Assembly (NCBI RefSeq): GCF_000719475.1
Contig: NZ_JOGO01000012.1
Location: 1 to 64,000, forward strand
Length of the DNA: 64,000 bases
Reading direction: 5' to 3'
Origin: Streptomyces sp. NRRL F-5630
Lineage (GTDB): Bacteria; Actinomycetota; Actinomycetes; Streptomycetales; Streptomycetaceae
Below, piece by piece: positions 34,270 to 42,435 of this stretch; positions within the stretch are counted from its first letter, which is position 1, and every line of letters starts with the position of its first letter. Made by a program: the position numbers and the translations under genes. The notes below the pieces were generated by a model. That model searched no databases. It saw only the letters and a list, made by a program, of their open reading frames with translations, and was not told the DNA's origin.

Positions 34270-34947
34270 GTGGAGAGCACGGGCACGAAGGGCCGTGCCG
34301 CGCGGCAGCGTACGGCACAGCAGCGGACGGCGGCGCTGCGCCGGCGTGAACTCCTGGAAGCGGCCGACCGCGTGGTGCTGCGCGACGGGCCCGGCGCCTC
34401 GATGAACGCGATCGCCGCCGAGGCGGGGATCACCAAGCCGATCCTCTACCGGCACTTCGGCGACAAGGGCGGCCTGTACCGGGCGCTCGCGACCCGGCAC
34501 ACCGACGCCCTGCTCGCCGCGCTGCGCCAGGCGCTCGACGCGCCGGCCGCGACGCGCCGGGAGCGTGTGCGCCGCACGCTGGACACCTACCTCGCGGCGA
34601 TCGAGGCCCGACCGCAGGTCTACCGCTTCCTCATGCACCCCGCCGAGGACGCCCCCACGCCCGAGGGCACCGGCTTCGACATCGGCCGCCACTCCGCCCC
34701 GCTCCTGCGCCGCCTCGGCGAGGAACTGGCCGCGGTCATCGCCGAGCGCGTCGACCCGGGCCCCGGCGGCACCCGCAGGGCCCGCGTCTGGGGCCACGGC
34801 ATCGTCGGCATGATGCACGCGGCGGGCGACTGGTGGCTCGCCGAACGCCCGTGCGCGCGCGAGGAGTTGGTGGAGGATCTGACAGAACTGCTGTGGGGGA
34901 TGCTCGGCGAGGTCCCCGACCGGGGCGAGGACGGCCCGCGCTTCTGA
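34270..34947 (+). CDS. TetR family transcriptional regulator
   Basis: GTG 34270 is preceded by GGGGAGA at seven bases and gives 225 residues. The N-terminal HTH is complete: RRRELLEAADRVVLRDGPGA, then MNAIAAEAGITKPILYRHFG and DKGGLYRALATRH. The C-terminal part is a ligand-binding helical domain (YLAAIEARPQVYRFLMHPAE, then VWGHGIVGMMHAAGDWWL). It is divergent from the acyl-CoA dehydrogenase gene, so an acyl-CoA or fatty-acid ligand is plausible. Its stop codon lies inside a 19-bp duplication. The next gene (peptide deformylase) converges from about 230 bases away; that gap contains no gene. Confidence 0.9.
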   Translation: MESTGTKGRAARQRTAQQRTAALRRRELLEAADRVVLRDGPGASMNAIAAEAGITKPILYRHFGDKGGLYRALATRHTDALLAALRQALDAPAATRRERVRRTLDTYLAAIEARPQVYRFLMHPAEDAPTPEGTGFDIGRHSAPLLRRLGEELAAVIAERVDPGPGGTRRARVWGHGIVGMMHAAGDWWLAERPCAREELVEDLTELLWGMLGEVPDRGEDGPRF

Positions 34948-34964
34948 GGACGGCCCGCGCTTCT
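34927..34964. repeat. 19-bp tandem duplication across the TetR stop codon
   Basis: The 19-base unit beginning GAGGACGG occurs twice without a gap (34927-34945 and 34946-34964) and is identical in both copies. The first copy encodes the last residues of the TetR protein and the stop codon is formed at the junction. As 19 is not a multiple of three, the duplication leaves the reading frame unaffected only because it follows the stop. Confidence 0.9.
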
Positions 34965-35178
34965 GAGGCGGCTCCCGGCGGGTGCCTCGCCCCTCTCACG
35001 GCGGCATCGCTCCCGCTCCCGCCACCCGGCAGCGCACGCCTCCGAGCCCCCGTACGGCCGTCTCGCACCCACCCCGTGCCGCCTCCGGGCCACAGGGCGG
35101 CGCGCCCGTACGGGGGACCGCTCGCCTGGGCGACACGCCGTCACGACCTCCGGTCGGTGGGCTCTCCGTCCTTCGGCC

Positions 35179-35730
35179 CTACAGGCCCGCCGCCTTCCCC
35201 CACGCCGTGCGGCCCGCCTCGCGGAGGACCTTGCGGTGGCGACGCCGGTCGAGGCGGTCCACGTAGAGGCCGCCTTCCAGGTGGTCGTACTCGTGCTGGA
35301 GGCAGCGGGCGAAGAAGCCCGTGCCCTCGACGCGGCGGCGGGCTCCGTCGGCCGTACGGCCCTCGACGACCGCGCGGTCGAAGCGCGGCGTCCCCGCTTC
35401 GAGACCGGGCAGGGACAGGCAGCCCTCGGGGCCGCGCACCACCGGTCCATCGACCTCGACGAGGCGGGGGTTGACGAGGTGTCCGAGGTGGCGGCGGTCC
35501 TCGTCGTCGGGGCAGTCGTACACGAAGACCCGTACGTCCCGGCCGATCTGCGGGGCCGCCAGGCCCACTCCCCGCGCGGCGTACATCGTCGCGAAGAGGT
35601 CCTCGACGAGCCGGTCCAGCCACGGGCCGAACTCCCCGGTCTCGCGCGCGGGGGTGGTGAGCACGGGGGCGCCGTAGAGGCTGAGGGGCCGGACCTGTCC
35701 GGAACTGCCCGGGATGGGACGTCGTCGCAT
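35179..35730 (-). CDS. def: Peptide deformylase
   Basis: A 183-residue metalloenzyme; start chosen at ATG 35730. All three motifs are intact: GVGLAAPQIG (motif 1), EGCLSLPG (motif 2, Cys metal ligand) and QHEYDHLEG (motif 3, HExxH-type His ligands and catalytic Glu). It removes the formyl group from nascent N-terminal methionine in the cytoplasm. The C-terminus is short and basic. Streptomyces genomes carry several def paralogues, and this one is not linked to fmt or other translation genes, so it may be an accessory copy. Confidence 0.95.
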   Translation of the reverse strand: MRRRPIPGSSGQVRPLSLYGAPVLTTPARETGEFGPWLDRLVEDLFATMYAARGVGLAAPQIGRDVRVFVYDCPDDEDRRHLGHLVNPRLVEVDGPVVRGPEGCLSLPGLEAGTPRFDRAVVEGRTADGARRRVEGTGFFARCLQHEYDHLEGGLYVDRLDRRRHRKVLREAGRTAWGKAAGL

Positions 35731-35943
35731 GACCGGACAGCCTACGGTCCCGCGCTTTTCCCCAGGCACGGCACGGTGTGCGGTTCAGGGCGCGCGAGGG
35801 ATCTCGGTAGGCTGCACCTGACGAACAGCCTCCCCGCCAGTGTGCGGCGCGCGGGAGGAGCACCGCACCACGGCGCGGGCCGGAGTGGCCCGGGGACGGT
35901 CGCGGGCGCCGGACGCGGCGGAAGTGAAGGAGGAGCGAGGACG

Positions 35944-37182
35944 ATGACAGCCAACTCGGAGCCGCTGTCGGCACGGGCCAAACTGGCCGTGACGGCGGGC
36001 AAGGCCGCCGCGGCGGTGTCCCGAGCGGCGGGGCGCGGAAGCGGGTCGGTGATCGGCGGCAAGGTGGCTCTCCGGCTTGAGCCGGACCTGCTCGCCCGGC
36101 TCGCGACGCACCTCGACGTCGTACTGGTCTCCGCGACCAACGGCAAGACCACCACGACCCGGCTCATCGCCGAGGCCCTGCGCGCGGCGGGACCCGTGGT
36201 CTCCAACGCGCTCGGCGCCAACATGCCCGCGGGGATCACCTCCGCGCTCGCCGGGGGCTCCGACGCCCGCTACGGCGTGATCGAGGTCGACGAGAAGTAC
36301 CTCGCGGGTGTCGCGCGGGACGTCGGGCCCAAGGCGATCGCGCTGCTCAACCTCTCGCGCGACCAGCTCGACCGCGCCGCCGAGACGCGGATGCTCGCCG
36401 AGCGCTGGCGCGAGGGCCTCGCGGGCAGCAAGGCCGTCATCGTCGCCAACGCGGACGACCCGCTCGTCGTGTGGGCGGCCTCCTCCTCACCGCACGTCAT
36501 CTGGGTGGCGGCCGGGCAGGAGTGGAAGGACGACGCCTGGTCGTGCCCCTCCTGCGGCGGCGTCATGCAGCGCCCGGGCGACGACTGGTTCTGCGGCGAG
36601 TGCGGCTTCCGGCGCCCCGCCGCGAGCTGGGCGCTCTCCGGCGAGCACGTCCTCGACCCGCACGGCTCGGCCTGGCCGATCCACCTCCAGCTCCCGGGGC
36701 GCGCCAACCGCGCCAACGCCGCGACCTCCGCGGCCGTCGCCGCCGTCTTCGGGGTGCCGCCGCAGGTCGCCCTGGAGCGCATGTGGCAGGTGCAGGCGGT
36801 CGCCGGGCGCTACGACACGGTGCAGTTCCAGGGTCGTGACCTGCGACTGCTGCTCGCGAAGAACCCGGCCGGGTGGCTGGAGACCTTCTCGCTCATCGAC
36901 CCGCCCCCCACCCCTGTGCTGCTGTCGGTCAACGCGCGCGGCGCGGACGGCACCGACACCTCCTGGCTCTGGGACGTGGACTACACGCGGCTCGCCGGGC
37001 ATCCCCTCTTCGTCATCGGGGACCGCAAGCTCGACCTCGCGGTCCGTCTCGAAGTGGCCAATCTCGACTTCCGGGTCTGCGAGACCGTGGACGAGGCGGT
37101 GGGCATGGCCCCGCCGGGCCGTATCGAGGCGATCGCCAACTACACGGCGTTCCAGGACTTGCGCCGACGCGTGGGGAATTGA
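35944..37182 (+). CDS. murT: MurT, lipid II isoglutaminyl synthase Mur-ligase subunit
   Basis: A 412-residue Mur ligase-like protein. The P-loop is VSATNGKTTTTRLIAEAL and the central domain carries YGVIEVDEKYLAGVARDVGP with LNLSRDQLDR. A Cys4 zinc ribbon (CPSCGG and, 20 residues later, FCGECGF) interrupts the middle domain, a MurT hallmark not found in MurC-F. The C-terminal DUF1727 region has AGRYDTVQFQGRD and LLLAKNPAGWLETF. With GatD it amidates the alpha-carboxyl of D-glutamate in lipid II using glutamine and ATP. The gatD gene follows after 26 bases. Confidence 0.95.
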   Translation: MTANSEPLSARAKLAVTAGKAAAAVSRAAGRGSGSVIGGKVALRLEPDLLARLATHLDVVLVSATNGKTTTTRLIAEALRAAGPVVSNALGANMPAGITSALAGGSDARYGVIEVDEKYLAGVARDVGPKAIALLNLSRDQLDRAAETRMLAERWREGLAGSKAVIVANADDPLVVWAASSSPHVIWVAAGQEWKDDAWSCPSCGGVMQRPGDDWFCGECGFRRPAASWALSGEHVLDPHGSAWPIHLQLPGRANRANAATSAAVAAVFGVPPQVALERMWQVQAVAGRYDTVQFQGRDLRLLLAKNPAGWLETFSLIDPPPTPVLLSVNARGADGTDTSWLWDVDYTRLAGHPLFVIGDRKLDLAVRLEVANLDFRVCETVDEAVGMAPPGRIEAIANYTAFQDLRRRVGN

Positions 37183-37208
37183 CCGGACCAGTGAGAAGGG
37201 ACAGGGAT

Positions 37209-37937
37209 ATGAGCGACAACAGTCTTCGTCTGGTCTGGATCTACCCGGACCTGCTGAGCACGTACGGGGACCAGGGCAACGCCCTCGTCGTCGAGCGGCG
37301 GGCGCGGCAGCGCGGTCTCGGCGTCACGCGCGTCGACGTGCGCAGTGACCAGCCGGTGCCGACCTCGGGCGACATCTATCTCATCGGCGGCGGTGAGGAC
37401 CGTCCGCAGCGGCTCGCGGCCGAGCGGCTGCGCCGCGACGGCGGGCTCCAGCGCGCGGTGGGCAACGGGGCGATCGTCTTCTCGGTGTGCGCCGGCTACC
37501 AGATCCTCGGGCACGAGTTCGTCAACGACCTCGGGCAGCGGGAGCCGGGTCTCGGGCTGCTCGACGTGGTGTCGGTACGGGGCGAGGGCGAGCGGTGCGT
37601 CGGCGACGTGCTCGCCGACATCGACCCCCGGCTGGGCCTGCCGCCGCTGACCGGCTTCGAGAACCACCAGGGCGTGACCCACCTCGGCCCGACCGCGCGT
37701 CCCTTCGCGCGGACCCGGCTCGGCAAGGGCAACGGGACCGGGGACGGGACCGAGGGCGCGTTCAACGACACGGTGTTCGGGACGTACATGCACGGGCCGG
37801 TGATGGCGCGGAACCCGCAGATCGCGGACCTGCTGCTCAAGCTGGCGCTGGACGTCAACGCGCTGCCGCCGGTCAACGACCAGTGGTACGAGGCGCTCCG
37901 GGAGGAGCGGATCGCGGCGGCCACCCGGCCCGAGTAG
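37209..37937 (+). CDS. gatD: GatD, lipid II isoglutaminyl synthase glutaminase subunit
   Basis: A 242-residue class I-like glutamine amidotransferase. The N-terminus (SLRLVWIYPDLLSTYGDQGN) and DIYLIGGGEDRPQRLAAERL are CobB/GatD signatures. The nucleophile Cys is in SVCAGYQILGHEF, and the catalytic His lies in GTYMHGPVMARNPQ. It supplies ammonia to MurT for amidation of D-iGlu in lipid II at the inner face of the membrane. It forms an operon with murT and is followed by a GC-rich hairpin. Confidence 0.95.
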   Translation: MSDNSLRLVWIYPDLLSTYGDQGNALVVERRARQRGLGVTRVDVRSDQPVPTSGDIYLIGGGEDRPQRLAAERLRRDGGLQRAVGNGAIVFSVCAGYQILGHEFVNDLGQREPGLGLLDVVSVRGEGERCVGDVLADIDPRLGLPPLTGFENHQGVTHLGPTARPFARTRLGKGNGTGDGTEGAFNDTVFGTYMHGPVMARNPQIADLLLKLALDVNALPPVNDQWYEALREERIAAATRPE

Positions 37938-37949
37938 TTCCTCGTGCGG

Positions 37950-37982
37950 GCGGGGGTCCGGGGCCGCGCCCGGGGCCCCCGC
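37950..37982 (+). terminator. GC-rich hairpin after gatD
   Basis: GCGGGGG (37950-37956) pairs with CCCCCGC (37976-37982). The stem continues by three more pairs (one wobble) and an inner GGG/CCC pairing after one mismatch. It begins 12 bases after the gatD stop and probably ends the murT-gatD transcript. Confidence 0.7.
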
Positions 37983-38138
37983 TCCTCCCCGCCGGAACCG
38001 CTTTTCTTTCCCCGCGCGCCGCCGTTGTCCACCACACGGACCGGAAGAGGCGAGGTGGAGCGGCGGGATTAGGGTGCTGCCACCGACCGGACGGCGTGGT
38101 CCGGTGTCGTTACCAGCTTGCGAAGGTGTTTCAGGCCC

Positions 38139-39161
38139 ATGCGCATTGGCGTGCTGACGTCCGGTGGGGACTGCCCGGGACTCAACGCGGTCATCCGCTC
38201 CGTCGTTCACCGGGCGGAAGCCCTCGGGGACGAGGTGATCGGATTCCACGACGGCTGGCGCGGGCTCCTGGAGTGCGACTGGCGGCCCCTCGACCACGAC
38301 GCCGTCGTCGGCATCCTCGCGCAGGGCGGGACCGTGCTCGGTTCCTCGCGGGTGCGGCCCGCGCACCTGCGCGACGGTGTGGAGCGGGCGCGGACGCACC
38401 TCGCGGACCTCGGTCTCGACGCGGTCGTGCCGATCGGCGGCGAGGGCACGCTCCAGGCCGCGAAGCTGCTCTCCGACGCGGGACTCCCCCTCGTCGGCGT
38501 GCCCAAGACGATCGACAACGACATCGCGGCGACCGACGTCACCTTCGGCTTCGACACGGCGGTCGGGGTCGCGACCGACGCCCTCGACCGGCTCAAGACG
38601 ACCGCCGAGTCGCACCAGCGGGTCCTCATCGTCGAGGTGATGGGCCGGCACACCGGCTGGATAGCCCTGCACTCCGGGATGGCGGCGGGCGCGCACGCCG
38701 TGCTCGTGCCCGAGCGGCCCTTCGACGTCGCCGAGGTGGCCGAGCGGGTCGGGGCGCGCTTCGACGCGGGCAAGCGCTTCGCGATCGTCGTCGTCGCCGA
38801 GGGCGCCAAGCCACTGCCGGGCACGATGAAGTACGAGGAGGGCGAGCGCGACGTCTACGGGCACGAGCGCTTCTCAGGCGTCGCCCGCCAGCTCTCCCTG
38901 GAGCTGGAGGACCGGCTCGGCAAGGAGGCCCGTCCGGTGATACTCGGGCACGTGCAGCGCGGCGGGACCCCGACCGCGTATGACAGGGTCCTCGCCACGC
39001 GCTTCGGGCGCGAGGCGGTCGAGGCCGTGCACCGGGGCGAGTTCGGGCGGATGACGGCGCTGCGCGGCACGGAGATCGTGATGGTGCCGCTCGCCGACGC
39101 GGTCGCGACGCTCAAGACGGTGCCCGCGGCGCGGTACGAGGAGTGCGAGACCGTGGTCTGA
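38139..39161 (+). CDS. pfkA: 6-phosphofructokinase
   Basis: A 340-residue protein starting at ATG 38139. It has RIGVLTSGGDCPGLNAVIRS (ATP site), PIGGEGTLQAAKLL, and the catalytic loop GVPKTIDNDIAATDVTFGFD with Asp base. The effector and sugar sites follow (VEVMGRHTGWIALHSG, then LGHVQRGGTPTAYDRVLATR). The GGEGT sequence, rather than GGDDT, fits an ATP-using rather than a pyrophosphate-using enzyme of the actinobacterial group III. It phosphorylates fructose 6-phosphate in glycolysis. No neighbours are in the pathway. Confidence 0.95.
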   Translation: MRIGVLTSGGDCPGLNAVIRSVVHRAEALGDEVIGFHDGWRGLLECDWRPLDHDAVVGILAQGGTVLGSSRVRPAHLRDGVERARTHLADLGLDAVVPIGGEGTLQAAKLLSDAGLPLVGVPKTIDNDIAATDVTFGFDTAVGVATDALDRLKTTAESHQRVLIVEVMGRHTGWIALHSGMAAGAHAVLVPERPFDVAEVAERVGARFDAGKRFAIVVVAEGAKPLPGTMKYEEGERDVYGHERFSGVARQLSLELEDRLGKEARPVILGHVQRGGTPTAYDRVLATRFGREAVEAVHRGEFGRMTALRGTEIVMVPLADAVATLKTVPAARYEECETVV

Positions 39162-39278
39162 GCCCGCCCTGAGCCGTACCGGCGAGTCCCCGGCCGGGGT
39201 GGACGACCCGCGCGCGGGGGCCTGGGCCGCCCGTCCTAGTCTTGTGCGGACAACCGGTACGAAATCAGGAGTCTGCGG

Positions 39279-40226
39279 ATGGATCACAGCGGGCACGGCA
39301 TGATGTCCGATCTGCCGCCGTTCACGCTGGGGCGGGGGCTCGAACCCTCCCCCGACGTGTTCTTCCTCGTCGCCTGCCTGCTGGGGCTCGGCCTCTACGG
39401 CTGGGGCGTGGTGCGGCTGCGGCGGCGCGGCGACTCCTGGTCCTGGGGGCGGACGATCCCGTTCGTGCTCGGGGTGCTGAGCATCATGCTCGTGATGTGC
39501 ACGAAGCTGAACGACTACGGCATGGTCATGTTCAGCGTGCACATGGTGCAGCACATGGTGATCAGCATGCTGTCGCCGATCCTGGTCCTGCTGGGCGCGC
39601 CCACGACGCTCGCGCTGCGCGCGCTGCCCGTCGCGGGGCGGGGCCGCACAGGGCCGCGCGAGTGGCTGCTGTGGCTCCTGCACAGCCGGTACATGCGGGT
39701 CATCACGCACCCCGTCTTCACCATCCCGCTCTTCATCGCGAGCCTCTACGCGCTCTACTTCACGCCGCTCTTCGACTTCCTCATGGAGTCGAGCGCCGGG
39801 CACATCGCGATGATGGTGCACTTCCTCGCGGTCGGCGTCGTCTTCTTCTGGCCGATCATGGGCGTGGACCCGGGCCCGCACCGGCCGGGCTACCTGATGC
39901 GGATGCTGGAGCTCTTCGCGGGGATGCCCTTCCACGCCTTCTTCGGGATCGCGCTCATGATGGCGTCCACGACGATGGTCGGCACCTTCGAGGACCCGCC
40001 CGCCTCGCTCGGCGTCGACGCGCTCTCCGACCAGACCGCGGCGGGCGGCATCGCCTGGGCGTTCAGCGAGGTCCCCTCGGTCGTCGTCCTGCTCGTCCTC
40101 CTCGTGCAGTGGTACCGCTCCGAACAGCGCCAGGCCCGCCGCAAGGACCGCGCGGCGGACCGCGACGGCGACGCGGAGCTGAACGCGTACAACGACTACC
40201 TGGCGTCGTTGCAGGGCCGGAGCTGA
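39279..40226 (+). CDS. ctaG: CtaG-like cytochrome c oxidase assembly protein (membrane)
   Basis: A 315-residue polytopic protein with about seven membrane helices. The Caa3_CtaG family signatures are LNDYGMVMFSVHMVQHMVIS (His residues flanking a helix), PLFIASLYALYFTPLFDFLM, and MMVHFLAVGVVFFWPIMGVD. A short His-rich N-terminus (MDHSGHGMMSDL) could bind copper. The family is needed for caa3-type oxidase activity in Bacillus; actinobacterial relatives are implicated in copper delivery to oxidases. No oxidase subunit genes adjoin it. Confidence 0.88.
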   Translation: MDHSGHGMMSDLPPFTLGRGLEPSPDVFFLVACLLGLGLYGWGVVRLRRRGDSWSWGRTIPFVLGVLSIMLVMCTKLNDYGMVMFSVHMVQHMVISMLSPILVLLGAPTTLALRALPVAGRGRTGPREWLLWLLHSRYMRVITHPVFTIPLFIASLYALYFTPLFDFLMESSAGHIAMMVHFLAVGVVFFWPIMGVDPGPHRPGYLMRMLELFAGMPFHAFFGIALMMASTTMVGTFEDPPASLGVDALSDQTAAGGIAWAFSEVPSVVVLLVLLVQWYRSEQRQARRKDRAADRDGDAELNAYNDYLASLQGRS

Positions 40227-40350
40227 CGGCACGGGCCGCGTTCCTTTCGGACGGGGGCCGTTCTTCGCTGGCGCCGGTGCGGCTGTTCGGGTGAGGATGG
40301 GGGGGACGGGTCTCGTCCCGGGGCCCGGTGGCCGGAGAGGCGGACTCGGT

Positions 40351-40506
40351 ATGCCTGGCACCACGAAGACCATGGGCGTGTTCACCATCGGCGGGCTGGT
40401 GGTGGTCACCGCGTACACCGTGGCCCTCGGCAGCAACGGCTGGCTGTGGTTCGGCTGGGTCGTCCTCGGTCTCCTCACGCTCGCGATGACGCTGACCCAG
40501 GACTGA
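40351..40506 (+). CDS. Small membrane protein
   Basis: A 51-residue protein from ATG 40351 (GGAGAGG about 11 bases upstream). Two hydrophobic segments fill it: GVFTIGGLVVVTAYTVALG and GWLWFGWVVLGLLTLAM. No family is recognised. It follows ctaG on the same strand and precedes a strong terminator, so it may belong to that transcript. Confidence 0.7.
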   Translation: MPGTTKTMGVFTIGGLVVVTAYTVALGSNGWLWFGWVVLGLLTLAMTLTQD

Positions 40507-40537
40507 GACCCGACGCGTACGGCGCTTCAGGAGAGGT

Positions 40538-40569
40538 GAGGGGCGGTTCCCGGTCCGGGACCGCCCCTC
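40538..40569. terminator. Bidirectional terminator between the small membrane gene and the SSI gene
   Basis: GAGGGGCGGT (40538-40547) pairs with ACCGCCCCTC (40560-40569) around a GC-rich internal loop that also pairs partially. It lies between convergent genes and can serve both. Confidence 0.8.
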
Positions 40570-40627
40570 CGCTCGTGTCCGCGCCCGTCCACCGGCACGG
40601 GCCGGGCGCCGTGGCATCGTGTTCCGC

Positions 40628-41128
40628 TCAGAAGCGGAAGACGTCCCCCGTCTCCTCGCCCAGCACGCAGGGGTTCGGGTAGGTGCGGTGCCAGGCCGTG
40701 GGGCGGCCGAGATAGCTGCCCGTGACGCTCACCGTGACCGGCTCGTACCGCTTGACGCAGTTGCGGGGCGTGCCGCGGAGCTGGTCGAGGCGGCCGCCGA
40801 CGGAGGCGAGGGCGGCGCAGGCCCCGGCGGCGTGCGGGTGGGTGCCGCTCGCGGGGTGCGTGGCGCAGTCGAGCGTGGCGCCCTTGAGCCGGGTGGCGTC
40901 GTCGGCGGCGACGGTCAGGAAGAGGCCGCGCGCGGGCCCGTCCTCGGTGAGGCGGGCCCCGGGGTCGCCGGGCGCCGGGGTGTCGCGCTCGGCGGACGCG
41001 GCGCTGCCCGGGGCGGGGCGTTGCAGCGTGGGACGGTCGGCCGGGGGCGGTGGCGGCGCGGCCTGGGCGGTCGGCAGCAGTGCCGTACCGGCCAGGAGCG
41101 CCACCGCGAAGCTGGTGACGAGACGCAT
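40628..41128 (-). CDS. Subtilisin-inhibitor-like (SSI) protease inhibitor, secreted
   Basis: A 166-residue precursor. A Sec signal peptide (RLVTSFAVALLAGTALLPTA, then QA) is followed by a Pro-rich mature N-terminus longer than in typical SSI proteins, then the SSI domain. Four Cys are in the conserved places (LDCATHPASGTHPH, GACAAL, NCVKRYEPVTV and NPCVLG), forming two disulfides. In SSI the P1 residue is two after the third Cys (C-P-M); here the sequence is C-V-K-R-Y-E-P, so P1 is Lys. This predicts inhibition of trypsin-like rather than subtilisin-like proteases, consistent with known Lys-P1 SIL proteins. It ends in VFRF, close to the usual VFxF. Confidence 0.92.
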   Translation of the reverse strand: MRLVTSFAVALLAGTALLPTAQAAPPPPPADRPTLQRPAPGSAASAERDTPAPGDPGARLTEDGPARGLFLTVAADDATRLKGATLDCATHPASGTHPHAAGACAALASVGGRLDQLRGTPRNCVKRYEPVTVSVTGSYLGRPTAWHRTYPNPCVLGEETGDVFRF

Positions 41129-41421
41129 GGAGGACTCCTCGTGCGGGACTGGGGTTCCGCGCCCGCGCGGGCGGGCGCCCGGCTCACCCCTCCCCGGTCG
41201 CCGGGCACGGGCGGCGCGGCTCCCGGGTCCGGCACGCGCACGGGTGAGGGCGCGCGGCCGTACGGCGGAGCGTGCGGCGGCGCGGCGGGCGACCTCGGCG
41301 CGCTCCGTCCGCCGGGCAACCCCGTGGCCCGGTTGCCCCTCTCTGTGGGTGGAAGGTGGCGGAGCGTGCGCGGGCGGGTCCGAGGGCCGCCGGAGCACGG
41401 GAGCGGCGAGGAAGGCAAGGC

Positions 41422-41865
41422 ATGGACGACGGCGGGTTCTGGCCGCTGCGCGCGGTGACGGGGGTGCTGTTGCTGAGCGGGGGGCTGCTCGGCACCGCGG
41501 CGGCCGTGCGCGCCGCGGTGCGGCAGCGGCGGCTGCCCGGGGGCCGGGCACTGGCGCGGGTGGTGGACACGCTGCTCGTCGGGCCTCCGGCGGGGTCCTG
41601 GCAGACGGGCCCCGAGCGGCAGGCGCTCCTGGAGTTCCGTACGCCGGAGGGGCGGCTCGTGCGGCTGCGGGACACCTCGGGAGAGCTGCGGCTCACGGGG
41701 GATCTGGTGGTGGTGCGGCACCCGCCGGGCGAGCCGGAGCGCGCGGTGTGCCCACCGCCGGGCGAGAGCGCGGACCCGGTGCCCGTCGTGCTCGGCCTGG
41801 TGCTGTGCGGGCTGTGCACGGGGGTGGGCGCACTGCTCGTGGGGCGAGCGCTCCTCGCGGGCTGA
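41422..41865 (+). CDS. DUF3592-like membrane protein
   Basis: A 147-residue protein with two membrane helices (about 10-28 and 120-142). They enclose a soluble beta-rich loop with FRTPEGRLVRLRDTSGELRL and VVVRHPPGEPERA, resembling DUF3592 proteins. The start at ATG 41422 has GAGGAAGG upstream. It is divergent from the SSI gene; the 290 bases between them contain promoters but no further gene. Function unknown. Confidence 0.7.
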   Translation: MDDGGFWPLRAVTGVLLLSGGLLGTAAAVRAAVRQRRLPGGRALARVVDTLLVGPPAGSWQTGPERQALLEFRTPEGRLVRLRDTSGELRLTGDLVVVRHPPGEPERAVCPPPGESADPVPVVLGLVLCGLCTGVGALLVGRALLAG

Positions 41866-42031
41866 GCGGGAGGGGGGGTGAGCGGTGGCGCGAGCGGGCC
41901 GGGGGGTGAACGGGGTGAACGGCGGGTGCCTCAGCCCCGGCCCGCCCGGGACCCTCGCCGCCGTCCCGAACCCTCGCTGCCACGGACCTCGCGCCTGTCT
42001 CAGACCCCCGCCCCTCTCGGGCCCGCGTACC

Positions 42032-42397
42032 TCAGAGCCCGGTCACCCGGGCCTCTCCCCCGCCGCCTTCCGGGTCCCAGCCGAGGGCGATGAGGCCGCG
42101 GTGGATGGCTTCCCTGCGGGCTTCGTCGATGGCGTCCATCTTGAGGTCCGCGCGGGCGCGCTGGTCGACGGCGAGGGCAAGGTCGGCGTCGAGGTGGCCC
42201 GTCTCCCGCCAGGCACGCAGCCGCGTGTCCTCGGCGTTGCGGTAGCCGAGCGTCTCCTCGTACTCGTGCGTGCCCTCGGTGGCGGCGCTCAGCTGTCCCT
42301 CCCACTCCGAGAGCCGGCGCGAGAGGTGGACGTCGACGGCCTCGCGGGCGAGGTCGGCATCGGAGGAACCGCGTCCCCCCTGTGGCGTTTCGCTCAT
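42032..42397 (-). CDS. Hypothetical conserved helical protein
   Basis: A 121-residue polar protein dominated by charged helices (SSDADLAREAVDVHLSRRLS, then ADQRARADL-type Asp/Glu/Arg pairs). No known domain, membrane segment or zinc site is seen. The codon bias is typical of the genome, and it lies 38 bases downstream of the large membrane protein gene on the same strand, suggesting one transcript. The convergent gap to the left holds only low-complexity sequence. Confidence 0.65.
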   Translation of the reverse strand: MSETPQGGRGSSDADLAREAVDVHLSRRLSEWEGQLSAATEGTHEYEETLGYRNAEDTRLRAWRETGHLDADLALAVDQRARADLKMDAIDEARREAIHRGLIALGWDPEGGGGEARVTGL

Positions 42398-42435
42398 TCT
42401 CGTACCGTATTACGCCCACCCGCAGGCGCAAACGG

